Source: Phlebiopsis flavidoalba
Lineage: Eukaryota; Basidiomycota; Agaricomycetes; Polyporales; Phanerochaetaceae
Assembly: GCA_035772785.1 (NCBI GenBank)
Contig: JAOCPU010000052.1
Location: 1 to 64,000, forward strand
Length of the DNA: 64,000 nt
Direction: 5' to 3'
Shown here: piece by piece, positions 10,761 to 21,327 of the stretch
Layout: each line of letters begins with the position of its first letter
Numbering within the stretch: the first letter of the stretch is position 1
Made by a program: the position numbers and the translations under genes
Notes under the pieces: generated by a model
What the model saw: the letters and a program-made list of their open reading frames with translations, nothing else
The model's database searches: none
Told to the model about the DNA's origin: nothing

Positions 10761-11568
10761 CGTGCTAGTGGATGAGAGTTGCGATCACCCTTCAGGGCAG
10801 ATAGTGAACAACAAAGAGAAAAGCTCGGAGTAGGCCGAACTTCGGAAGAATGTAACTCGTGATGTGTTGATGCGCCTACCCGCCATCACACGCATCATTG
10901 CATCAGTACTGCGGGGGTTCCTGGGGACTCTCACGCTCTCTTTCGGAGCAGACCTCTGTCGCGTTCAAGTTGGTTGGCTGTGATTTCAGGATTTCCTTGC
11001 CAGTGCACGGTGTGTGTAACAATACTGTAAGCTGTATCATATAATGCTGAGCTTATGATCCCTCCTCCTTCGCAGGTAGCTCTCGATGTTCTCAGGTCGA
11101 ACGGAGTCGGCGACGATGCCCTGAGCCTAGGCATGCGGTGCGCGGAGCGTTAGCTGAAAAGATGTGAGTGAACCCCCCCCTCTATCCGACTGCCATAGCA
11201 TGCTGGGAATCTGAAAACACTTTACAGCGAATACTCGCATGGGGACGTCGTGAACCTTGGACCATATGTAAGTTTTGACCGTAATTTATAACCATCTGAG
11301 AACGAATGGGGACATCCCCGAGCCAACTCTACCCCGTACAGGCCAGGCATGGGACTCCTCGACACCGCCACTAACCTCGACTATCTGTTTGTCGAACACA
11401 CCTGACAAACACTGGCCACATGGATCCGTCCGAGTCACTTTGGGCGACTATTCCTGGCCTAGGACCGAGTCGAACAGTTGTCGTCTTTGCACCATGGCTG
11501 TTCAAGTTACAAATCAGTATAAAAGTCCCTGTCGGTCTTGACAAAGTTCTCGAACCATACTTTGGAAG
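10761..11568. other. Divergent promoter region; right half duplicated upstream of M3 copy 3
   Basis: Separates the amidohydrolase start from oligopeptidase paralog 2. The part from about 11150 shares ordered words with about 18600-18952, including AAAAGATGTGAGTG, AATGGGGAC, GTACAGG and ATTCCTGGCCTAGG, plus the TATA box. It was therefore copied together with the downstream gene. The left part shows nothing recognisable. Possible small exons with GT-AG borders near 11160-11320 could not be assigned. Confidence 0.6.
11518..11524 (+). promoter_or_regulatory. TATA box of M3 paralog 2
   Basis: TATAAAA lies 51 nt upstream of the chosen ATG at 11569. The same word lies 51 nt upstream of the ATG of paralog 3, which supports both starts. 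Confidence 0.7.
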
Positions 11569-14382
11569 ATGTCGACTTTGACGCCACACGGCCAGGACTC
11601 GCCCCACTTGGAACCACAAGCCGGAGGATGTGACGCAGGTGGCCAAAGAAATTGTCGAGAAAGAAGATTTACCGCTACTCCTCGACAAGATCGCATCCCC
11701 TTCCCCACTCAGAATGCACCTTTGGATTCAGTAAGCGCATGTCATTCGAAAAAAAGGCAAAGATCTAATACTGCGTCCAAAAATTAGGTCTTCGTATGTC
11801 GCCTGTCGATACCATACGCGGCATTATAACATTCATAACATTGACCAGCTTAGCGCTTGGCGCATCGTGGAGCCGAGTTCGGTAGGAACTTCGACCCCCT
11901 CAAGTTCTACGAACATGTCTCTCCCTCGAAAGAGTTGCGCGAAGCCTCCAGCGAGGCTGCGACTGTGGAATCGGACACGAAAGTGGAGAAGGTTTCAATC
12001 TGAGGCTCGATCTATTCCAAGCAAAGCAGGCCGCCCTAGAGAACATCGAGCGGTCCGGCAAGGTTCTCGAGCCGGAGGAGCAGCGACGTGGAGAAGATGA
12101 TCCTCTGACGGTAAGCGCGCGGGATTGGCCCTGCCTTCCGCAGCCAGGGAGCAGACTATCGCAGCTGAAAAAGGAGCTGTCCGCGACTTGTTTGCAGTTC
12201 ATTGTGAGATCAAAACTTCATCCTTGTCTTGAGACTACTCACGGCTCTCCAAATAGAGGAATTACCAGCAGTGAGAAAGTCAGTTCGTCTTTAGTGTTGT
12301 GGTGAATCTCCGAGATAGGGAGACTATTAAACACCGATACCACATAGGGGACCGTTGCCTTCACTGCAGAGCGAGCTGGCGTGGCCGTCCCCGCAAGGCA
12401 TCATTCTCGGGGTACACAGAGGTCACGGAAAAAACGGGCAGACTTTGTACAAGTCCACATTTAAAGCCCCCGATCTTTTCCACCTTGTGCGTGTTTCTGA
12501 CTCCCTCCTTTTTCGACTTCACAGAAGTAACTTTTCCCTGCAGCTCAAATTCGCCGAAATACCCGAGACGCGTCAACGGGCGTACGAGGCTAATGACAAC
12601 GCCGCCTCCCGAGATCAATGTCCCGATCTTCAACCAACATGCTTCGCTTTGCGGCACGAGATCGCGACTCTGCTTGGGTACGCCCTCTTGCGGGCGGACT
12701 ACGCGACAGAGGAGCGCCTCGTCAAGAGCGCGCAGGGCGTACATAGACTTTCTCGCGGAGGCTCGAAGGCGCGCCTGCGCGCCCCGTGGGCGAGCATGAG
12801 CGCACGGTTTTCTCCTCGCGATAAAGCGCGAGGAACACGCTGAGAAAGGGTTTGCGCCCGACGAAGAAGCATTAGGGCCTGGGACTCGTCCGTACTATCA
12901 GCGCAAGTACACACGGAGAAGACGCTGCAGTTTAATGATAGCGACAGTGAAAGAATACTTCCCGTCCGAGCACGTGGTTCCTGCGGTCCTTGGAATATAC
13001 CAGGACGGCTCCACGGCGTCGAATTTGTAGAGACAAAAGGAGCCGTGACGGTGACGTGGCATCCTGGTCCCGTACTTTTTGACCCTTCCTTGTCGTAACC
13101 CGTCTAACATCGAGCAGAAGTTCAGGTTGCTGATCGGGCCCAGTTTGGGAACACACAATGACGGCACACCCTTCAGACGTACGACGTGATGGGTCTTAAT
13201 GCTAACCGCTTGTGATCTCTACAGCGCCCGGTACGTCTCTACTCTCACATGGACATTCTTCTGTTTGTATAGTTCTCGTCATTACAAAACAGCGCGCTGT
13301 GCACAGCATGCCAAACACATTCCCGCACTCGCATGCCCTTCTGGGCTCTCCGTGAACGGGCTTTCACGACTGGGCGCCTGCCGACGCGCCGCGCTCGAAC
13401 CATCTATTCCCTCGACCGAGCGCGTGTGTCGCTCGTTGCTCCACACCTCCGCGCAGCCGCAGGCGGACACGCACGACACCCGCGCTGATGGCGCACTCGG
13501 AGCTCGTCACATTCTTCCACGAAAATGGGTCACGCGTTCCCACAACCTCCTCAGCCGCACGCGCTTCTCTCGCGCTTTCCCACGGCACCAGGTGCGCTTC
13601 TACGCTCGTTCTCTTCTCCTCCCGCTCCTGCGTTGACAATGTACACGACAGCGTGGTGCAGCGATTTTGTCGAAGCGCCCTCCAAAAGATGCTCGAAAAC
13701 TGGGTGTTGGGAGCCCCAAGTGCTTGCGGGCGCCTCGCGCGGCACCACGCCACACACGCGTAGCCGCGCGCTCCCGCCCGCGCTTGCGGACAAGCTCGCG
13801 CAGAGGTACATAAATCTCGCGACCTCGCGCCTCGCTGCTCCCGCCGCCCATCTAACTCCAACCACTTCTGTCAGCCGGTACAACGCCCCCGGCCTCCCGC
13901 TCCTCCGACAGCTCTTCTTCTGCAAGTTTGACATGGCGGCCCAACAGCAGCGGCGCGCCGCTGGAGGACTACACGTCGCTGTGGCACACGCTCAAGGAGA
14001 GCACGACCCTCGCGCTTGACGGTGACGTGCAGACGCCTGCTTCAGCTTGGTTTGTGCATCTCGCAGGCAGGGCACGACGCGGGCTACTGACTACGGGTAC
14101 ACGTACGCGACCGTGTTCGCCGCGGACATGTACGCCACAGGCTTTGCGCGTGCGCCGCTCGATCACCCCGCGCATGGGCGGCGGTACCGTGCGAGTGCAT
14201 ACTTCTGCCGGGTGGGAGCCGGGATGAGCTCGTGTCTTTGACCGTGCGTCGATGTCCTCTTTCTCGTTTTGCAGACGAGGCTAATGGGCACGCAGGAGTT
14301 CCTTGGGCGCCCAGCCGCACTCGGCGGCGTCGTCGAGGCCTTGTTCTGGGGCCCGGCGCATCCTAGATCCCCAACTCACTAA
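11569..14382 (+). CDS. M3 thimet-type oligopeptidase, paralog 2
   Basis: Second zinc oligopeptidase of the cluster. It opens MSTLTPHGQDSP, then KPEDVTQVAKEI after one frame change. Later blocks: FYEHVSPSKELREASSEAA (about 11910), MRLDLFQAKQAALENIE (about 12005), EIPETRQRAYEANDN (about 12555), RHEIATLLGYA (about 12655), the zinc motif HEMGH followed by AFHNLLSRTRFSR (13518-13580, extra bases at A and C runs), DFVEAPSK (about 13660), LLRQLFFCKFDM (about 13900), YTYATVFAADMYATGFAR (about 14100), and C-terminal FLGRPAALG with stop TAA at 14380-14382. GC content and third-position G/C rise clearly in the 3' half (13.3-14.3 kb) compared with paralog 1. All family blocks are present, so the gene is probably functional once frame errors are discounted. 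Confidence 0.9.
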
Positions 14383-14966
14383 GTCATGCGTACTGCCACA
14401 GGCTACGGTGGCTGGTATGTCAAAGACCGTCGACATGTCAGAAAAGAGTCATACGGAAAATGACAGTCGATCAGTACGGGAAATCTGTAACACCATGTTG
14501 ACACATGCGGGAGTCGCTTTGGCAGGCATGCAGACGAATATACTTCGTGACTTTCTGCAACGCATACACAATATTCTGGAAGCCATAGGTGACCGCAAGG
14601 TGTGAAAACGTTATGATAACCAATCAGGAACCTTTTCTTTGTGACCATGACTTTGTTTGACTGCCCCCAGGCGATGGCCGTTACTACACCGTATACTGTA
14701 TTGTCATGGTATGATAGCATCCAAGCGAGATCAAGGCGCGTATTCACACTGAGCTGAGCTGATTCTCATAACAATTCACGCCAATGATATGCGAGGAGAA
14801 GGGGGGGGCGAGGGAGTGAAGGGAAGTGTCGACGACATGAGTTGGAACGCGCGCCGCGCGCCGCGTGGGAATGGAAGTCACGTCGGTACACGATCACGTG
14901 CCGGCGGCGTAGTTTTGTTTATTCCGAAATAAACGAACCCCGACGCGTCAGCCTCACTCCGCGACA

Positions 14967-14974
14967 TATATAAG
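14967..14974 (+). promoter_or_regulatory. TATA box inside element R1
   Basis: TATATAAG is followed about 30-60 nt later by a CT-rich run, the usual layout of a fungal initiator. It is identical at 20146-20153 in R2. Confidence 0.65.
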
Positions 14975-15454
14975 CAGGCACTCTCTTGCTTTCCTCCCCA
15001 GACATTCCTCTCTTCACCACCACTCCTCTCCTCTCCTCTTCTCCTGCGGCTGTGGCTTTTAAACTAGTTGTAGATCCTTCCGGCGGCCAGGTTTTAACTG
15101 TGATGGTCCTATTTAGGCCTGAGTGCCTGTTTTGCATGCCATGCATAGACGTCCGTTGGTACGGGCCTAGCCGGCCTTGGCTCGTACCTCTAGCTCCCCG
15201 TCACTTAATTCGTTGGTGGAATGTTGTGCTGCTAAATCATGTGCAGCGTCTCGGGTGCCTCGCGGGGCACCGGTACGTCTGAGTAGTACTAGATAGTAGT
15301 AGACCTTGGTCGACACCAGCGACTTTACCGGCGAGACGCCATCCGGCGCAACCGCAAGACGCAGTTGAGTGTTCCATTCTTTCTCCTCTGAAGAGGGCAG
15401 CCGCGACGGCTGTCTGAGTGCGGGCCTCTTCGTGGCTTCAGAGACGAGTACCCT

Positions 15455-15480
15455 CCTCGGGCGGCGTAGCAAGCCCGAGG
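15455..15480. repeat. Hairpin whose loop is inverted relative to R2
   Basis: Arms CCTCGGG (15455-15461) and CCCGAGG (15474-15480) enclose the loop CGGCGTAGCAAG. In R2 the corresponding loop at 20631-20642 reads CTTGCTACGCCG, the exact reverse complement, between equivalent arms. Flanking sequence on both sides is in the same orientation in the two copies. Confidence 0.9.
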
Positions 15481-15963
15481 GGAAACCAACACGCACTTTG
15501 TATTGTAGCCGAATGGTAGCTAAAGAGTGTAAATATAATGATATCCATGTTGTATTCGAGTGGGTTTCGACTGAGTTGCTTGTGCCTGCGTTTAGGCGGC
15601 AGTCCAATCTACATAGATATTGAATATTAATGACTTGGAAGGTTTGTTTTGCGGGGTAAAGTCTGAATCTAACGCGCATCTTGTGACAGTTTCAACTTCA
15701 AGAGGGCGTTGACGAATAACAGACGCAGAAACCTCCTGAGAGGATAGCAGAGTGTGCTCATCGAGTGACGAGTCTAAGGGCTCAGACTGAAACACGTAAA
15801 TCTCACAGATTTTCCACATCAGATTCATAATGTGGCGCAGATGACTTTCACAGATGTTTGTTAGGACCACATTACTCAAAGATGTGAGAAGCTGCAGGCT
15901 ACTGGGGCCACATTAGCGGCATTGCTCCAGTGATCTCCGAGACGCGCTGCATAAGTGCCACTG

Positions 15964-16540
15964 ACGAGCTTTGACGCGCCGTACTTGACATTTAGAACGA
16001 TAAAACGGAATGTCAGCGCGATCAACATTTGTATACGTATAACATACTAGCCCAATCACTCGTACATGGTTCGATTAATCATAACGAGATGTGGAAGGGT
16101 AAGACGACTGGGGTATGTACTATCACGCAGCGCATCCAGAGACCAGCAGTCACGAACAAACACGTGGAAAGATATCCATGCAGAATAAATGTACTATGTA
16201 CGAGCTTGTTGACATGCACCAAGAAATGAGACAGGACGATGTTGGTTCTCAATGAGCGTAGAGACAAAATACTGCGTTCACAGCGAAAAGGGGATTAGGA
16301 GTAGGTGTCACAACGGGCTAAATGGTGGAACATGAAGAAACAATGAACGACGAAACCTAGAGATATCCTGAACACCAGTACTAACAGAGAAAAGAATGCA
16401 AATGTCTGATTCTGGGAATAGATTGTCAGAGGTGTATCAGAGACTGAACCATAAGATTAGAATTCCCTCGTACTCACTGGAAAAGAAGTTGACCTGGTGC
16501 TGTCTAAATGCGAGCTACATGACTAATCAGCATGCAAAGG
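15964..16540. other. Gap between element R1 and gene A'
   Basis: AT-richer than its surroundings. It may contain the last exon of gene A' after the donor at 16567 (acceptor near 16500). Otherwise nothing is recognisable. Confidence 0.4.
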
Positions 16541-18511
16541 TCAATGAGTGTCACGGCGAACACTTACCAAGCTCGCCGACTTGGATCTTGGAAATCTCGC
16601 ATTTGAGAGCATCGCCAAAGACCCCAAGTTCACAGATGATCCTGCTTCTACACGCACGGCACATGAAGCGTGATTGGCTTTGAATGGTCTCTGGAGCTTC
16701 CCGGTCCAACCAAACGTTGAAGCTTTGTGTCGACGGCCAGCTGCGTTCAAAGTGGGCGAGAAGGGACCGACAGAAATCGGAAAGCACCATCGGACGGCTG
16801 GCTGAGGGCCATCAGCAATTTTGATTGAGAGTGAGCTTCGACTGAGGCAAACGTCGCATGAGAAACAAGCAGAGAAGGAGTGCAAACGAACGAGGGAGCC
16901 AGAGGAGCTGAATAAACTTAGAGGTGCGTCCGCGGCCGTGGGATGTTCCTTGGAGGAGGGTAGGGATGAGACGGGCCTGACATTCTGCGAGAACGGCAGT
17001 AATCTCAGCTTCCAGAACTCTCCGTAACCGCGCAGAGATGTATGTCGTACTGGCCAAACGCGCGCGAAGCTAGGTCCATGTCGGCGACACTATCCAGTAG
17101 ATACCCAAAGCAATGCGGAGCAGTATCCGATACTCCAGCTTCTCTGTATACGCTACCGCGCAGAACCTGAGAGGGTCTCCTCGACGAACCAGGTTTTCGA
17201 ATTCGAGGGCGATCCGGCCGATAGTGACGTCTCCGTGTGCCCAAACCACTGTAGTAACGTCCATGGTCTCGATGAAGTGGTCCATAGATGTAAAGCTTGG
17301 TATTATACGAGGGTCTGGTAATGCATTTGCAAGCCGCTGTTGAGAGCGTCGGGAGCAAAATTGGCAGTTACGGCAGGAAGAGTATTGATGGCATCGGACA
17401 AAGTATGAAATACCGTGGGGAAGCGTTTGTACTCCATCCGTTTTGGGCATGTGTGCTGTGGCATGGGCTGAACTCGTATTGAGGTATTCCGAAGAGCAAA
17501 GATGAGCAACCAGAACGCCCCGGTCAGAGCTGTAACAACGAGGTTTGGTCGTGGGTGTACGTTGTGATCGCTGAATGGCCAGAGGCCGAGTCTTATGGGA
17601 GGGTGTGACGTCGAGTCCAGCAGTGGGCATGAGTTTATAAAAGCCTCCACTTCGCGTTCGCGCCGCAGCCTTGAATCCTGATCACTGGCGACAACAGATG
17701 GCTTCCGGGCTCTGATCTGTCATTGCCAGCGGCGGGTATCAAGAGGGGTGGTCCTGATATTTCCAGAGGGAGCCTGGGACTTGTTTTCGCCTATTCGCTT
17801 TCTAGATGAACCAGGGTTCCAGGGTCGGGAACTTGCAGAGACCAGCAGCTTGCGGCTCTATCGGGTTCAGATTCGCGACCTGTCGAAGATGGCTCAAGAG
17901 ACGTGCCAGGAGCAGCAAAGTCCACCGCATCCAGCTGGTTTGAACCTGAGGAGCTGCCAGATGGTCCGCCAGCGGACGAGTTCGGAGGCGCATTGAAGGG
18001 ACGGTCCAATGTACTGTTTCCACGAACAGTCGCTGGATAAGCAATCGCCTGGGGAGGTTGTGCCCTGGTATCCCTAGATGGAGGCGTCGGCGTTCGGGAG
18101 CGTACACCCTCTGTGTTATAACAGTGGACCTTCGCAAGGGCAGCACGTTCGGCCGGGGACAGAAACGACATGTCTATGCATTGATGTGTCATATCAGCCA
18201 TTGCACGTCCTAGGCCGTTAGCAGACCGTACGCACCCAAAAGGAGGATGAGAGGATATTAAGAGGAGGTTGCACGGGATGATAAAAGAGGTCGAAGTCAA
18301 GGATGGGGGAACTTTGAGCTGAATGTTGACCTGGCCTGGTGGGACTGCGCGTCTTGTGCACGTGCTTTATTGATGCGCCTCTCCCGCGGCCGCCGTCATG
18401 TTTAGAATCGTCGGTTTGGGATTTCCTTCCTCTTTGACCATTGTGCCGACTGCCCATTATTCTGGGCTCATCGTTTGTCTTATGCACCGGGGCGTTAGGA
18501 ATTATACTCAT
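16541..18511 (-). CDS. Gene A', paralog of gene A, unknown family
   Basis: Divergent relative of the gene at 631-2786, on the opposite strand. Shared landmarks in order: FINSC...LGLWPF (gene A: LFDSC...APWPF), a hydrophobic segment VVTALTGAFWLLIFAL, INTLPAV..PDALNSGLQMHY, PSF.S...IETMDV, FENLVRRGDP near 17190 (gene A: FERLVRRSDP), and a C-terminal FMCRACRS...FGDALKCEISKIQ block at 16574-16667. That block is followed by intron donor gtaagtg at 16567, at nearly the same relative position as in gene A. The N-terminal part (17.8-18.5 kb) is rich in Ser, Pro, Arg and Gly and probably disordered. The start at MSIIPNAPVH (18511) is one of several options. Frame changes lie near 17.3 and 16.8 kb. No function can be assigned. 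Confidence 0.5.
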
Positions 18512-18599
18512 GGCTCGCTTCTCCTGTGCTAGTAAACGCTGAGCTTGGAATGGAGGTATTTGCACACGCCTGGGCCGGGCCTCGGAGGCGTGCGGGCCA

Positions 18600-18952
18600 T
18601 TCAAGCTGGCAGAAAAGATGTGAGTGTCTACCAGCCGTCACGAGATGTTGTGAAACCGTGCACCCATACGTAACTTGACAGCGCATTATATCACAAGAGA
18701 GCAAATGGGGACGTTCCGAACGAACTCTATGTCCGAATCTGTACAGGTCAACTCAGCATAGGCCTCCCGACTGCGTATCCTCCATGCTGAAGATATTCAA
18801 ACAACGCTAACCATATGGAGTCGCTCGAGTCAGTTTTCGGGAACCATTCCTGGCCTAGGTTGTATAGGTGGCTATTCACCTGTGGATGCTGTGGTGAGCA
18901 GTATAAAAACTACTGCCGGCCTCGACCAGGATTTCGAATCGCAAATTGGAAG
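18600..18952 (+). repeat. Duplicated upstream region of M3 paralog 3
   Basis: Shares ordered sequence words and spacing with about 11150-11568 upstream of paralog 2, up to and including the TATA box. It shows that paralogs 2 and 3 were copied with at least 350 bp of upstream DNA. It overlaps the possible 5' end of gene A' on the other strand. Confidence 0.7.
18902..18908 (+). promoter_or_regulatory. TATA box of M3 paralog 3
   Basis: TATAAAA lies 51 nt before the ATG at 18953, in the same sequence context as the TATA box at 11518. Confidence 0.7.
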
Positions 18953-19727
18953 ATGCCGACCTTTGCGCCACCTCAGCGACCTCTAACATGGAGCCCTACG
19001 CCGGAGGATGTACGCAAGCTGGCAAGAAAATACGTCGAATGGGATACCACAGCTCTCAACAAATCGCTTCACTACCCCATTCAGAACGCGCCTTTGACTC
19101 GGCAAGTGCAAGCGGGCTTCATCTCAACACCGTTTCATAACTTTTTTCAACTGACATTACACAGGGTTTTTTGTAAGTCGCATATCGATAGTGTGTTGTG
19201 ATGCACTGGATCTCACGACGACGTCTAGCTCGCCTTAGCATACCGAGAGGCTGAATTCGGTATGAACTTTGGCCCACTCAAGTTCTACGAACATGTCTCG
19301 CCCTCAAGAGAGCTACGCGAAGCCTCCAGCGAGGCCGCGACCGCGGAATCGGAACATGAGGTCGAAGTATCGATGCGGCTCGATCTGTTTCAAGCAAAAC
19401 AGGCCGCGCTCGAAAACATCGAGAAGTCTGGCAAGGCCCTGGAGCCAGAGGAGCGGCGGCTGTGGATAGAATGATGTTGGACGGCAGGCGTGCAGGATTA
19501 GCTCTGTCTGCAGCAGAGAGAGAGCAGCTCTCGCAACTGAGAAAGAGTTGTCCGCGACGTGTCTGCAGTTCATTGTGAGTTCTCATTCTGTCGATATCTT
19601 TAGTTTGGCTCATGCCTCCCCCATTAGAGGAATTATAGCGGCGAAAAGGTTGGTGTCAACTCCTAGATCCATTGAAAGGGAGAATAAATGAGATTGACGA
19701 CACAGGGTACCATTGCCTATGAACCTC
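18953..19727 (+). pseudogene. M3 oligopeptidase paralog 3, truncated by element R
   Basis: Only the N-terminal fifth of an M3 oligopeptidase remains. It starts MPTFAPPQRPLTWSPTPEDV, keeps KLARKYVEWDTTALNK, a first intron, then NFGPLKFYEHVSPSRELREA and MRLDLFQAKQAALENIE, and the following intron with its GGAATTA acceptor exon. Nucleotide similarity to paralog 2 continues through ACCATTGCCT at about 19710-19722 and stops where element R2 begins. No zinc motif or C-terminal block follows in the 3 kb beyond R2. Unlike the scattered one-base errors elsewhere, this is a real structural truncation, so the copy cannot make a peptidase. Confidence 0.88.
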
Positions 19728-21145
19728 TACCTGACAAAACATCGAGTGTGACCTAGAGAAGGGAAGATACAGAGTCATGAGGGTGGGCTTCGCATTTCAG
19801 GGCTAATTCCAAGTTGCTAGTGTTTGAAACGTAGCTGTGTATGCTTGACATTGTTTGACTGCCCCAGGCGATGGCCGTTACTACACCGTATACTGTATTG
19901 TCATGGTATGATAGCATCCGAGCTAGATCAAGGCGCGTATTCACACTGAGCTGATTCTCATAACAATTCACGCCAATGATATGCGAGGGCGAGGGAGTGA
20001 AGGGAAGTGTCGACAACATGAGTTGGAACGCGCGCCGCGCGCCGCGTGGGAATGGAGTCACGTCGGTACAACGATCACGTGCCGGCGGCGTAGTTTGTTT
20101 ATTCCGAATAAACGAACCCCGACGCGTCAGCCTCACTCCGCGACATATATAAGCAGGCACTCTCTTGCTTTCCTCCCCAGACATTCCTCTCTTCACCACC
20201 ACTCCACTCCTCTCCTATTCTCTGCGGCTGTGGCTTTTAAACTAGTTGTAGATCCTTCCGGCGGCCAGGTTAACTGTGATGGTCCTAGGCCTGAGTGCCT
20301 GTTTTGCATGCCATGCATAGACGTCCGTTGGTACGGGCCTAGCCGGGCCTTGGCTCGTACCTCTGCTCCCCGTCACTTAATTCGTTGGTGGAATGTTGGC
20401 TGCTAAATCATGTGCAGCGTCTGGTGCCGTCGCGGGGCACCGGTACGTCTGAGTAGTACTAGATAGTAGTAGACCTTGGTCGACACCAGCGACTTTACCG
20501 GCGAGACGCCCATCCGGCGCAACCGCAAGACGCAGTTGAGTGTTCCATTCTTTCTCCTCTGAAGAGGGCAGCCGCGACGGCTGTCTGAGTGCGGGCCTCT
20601 TCGTGGCTTCAGAGACGAGTACTCTCGGGGCTTGCTACGCCGCCCGAGGGGAAACCAACACGCCACTTTGTGTTGTAGCCAAATGGTAGCTAAAGAGTTG
20701 CTGAAGAGTGTAATATAATAACATCCATGTCGTATTCGAGTAGGTTTCAACTGTGTTGCTTGCGCCCGCGTTTAGGCGGCAGTCAATCTACATAGATATT
20801 GAATATTAATGACTTGGAAGGTTTATTTTGTGGGACAATGGTAAAGTCTGGAATCTAACGCGCATCTTGTGACAGTTCTACTTCAAGGGGGTGTTGACGA
20901 ATAACAGACGCAGAAATCTCCTGAGAGGATAGCAGAACGTGCTCATCGAGGGCTCAGACTGAAACACGTAAATCTCACAGCTTTTCCACGTCGGATTCAA
21001 AACGTGGCGCAGATGACTTTCACAGATTTTGGAAGGGGACCACATTACTTCAAGATGTGACAAGGCAGGCGCTGCAGGAAACCATTGGGGCCACATTAGC
21101 GGCATTGCTCCAGTGATCTCCGAGACGCGCTGCACAAGTGCCACT
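19728..21145 (+). repeat. Element R, most complete copy (R2)
   Basis: Starts at TGAACCTCTACC, the same base as inverted copy R0, and ends near AAGTGCCACT, the same end as R1; length about 1.4 kb. TATATAAG lies at 20146-20153 with a CT-rich tract after it. Ends of the form TG...CA would fit an LTR (TGAACC...GTGCCA). A CTAT word flanks both sides if the element is taken as GAACC...GTGCCA, but this 4-bp match could be chance. No long conserved reading frame. It disrupts the third oligopeptidase. Confidence 0.88.
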
Positions 21146-21327
21146 ATTTTATGATTATACGGATGTTGGTCACGACAGCATGATACTCTACTCATTACGA
21201 ACAATGACCTCTTGCAACTACAACTCCGCCGAAAGCCGTCGAGCCATCTGTGAACCGTCATGAGATTGGTGATGAAACGACTGAGAGAGCATGGCCAGGA
21301 CCCACCAAACTCTTGAGCACCGTGACT

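Larger units (their letters stand above)
14650..15963 (+). repeat. Element R, copy R1 (5'-shortened)
   Basis: Matches 19849-21145 almost base for base. Against R2 it lacks the first ~120 bp, starting at the word TTTGTTTGACTGCCCC. It ends at AAGTGCCACT, the same point where R2 ends. It carries a TATATAAG box (14967-14974) followed by a CT-rich tract, as in a Pol II core promoter, and several stem-loops in its second half (15386-15480). Open frames are short and differ between copies, so it is probably non-coding. A solo LTR or a promoter-bearing non-autonomous element are both possible. I see no primer-binding site, polypurine tract, gag or pol. Confidence 0.85.

Noticed and set aside
6214..14382. 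M3 genes as mitochondrial intermediate peptidase, which would mark a mating-type A locus
   Set aside because: Sequence blocks (FESRLSINVP, VEVKGETWHP, LRQLFFANFDIKVH) fit the thimet/saccharolysin branch, there is no mitochondrial presequence, and no homeodomain genes lie nearby.
14414..14605. Small open frame of 63 codons between M3 paralog 2 and element R1
   Set aside because: It has a reasonable Met start and helical look, but no paralog in the window and no supporting promoter; too weak to call a gene.
14650..21145. R1 and R2 as the two LTRs of one retrotransposon
   Set aside because: The 3.8 kb between them holds gene A' and an oligopeptidase fragment, not gag/pol, and R1 is shortened at its left end.
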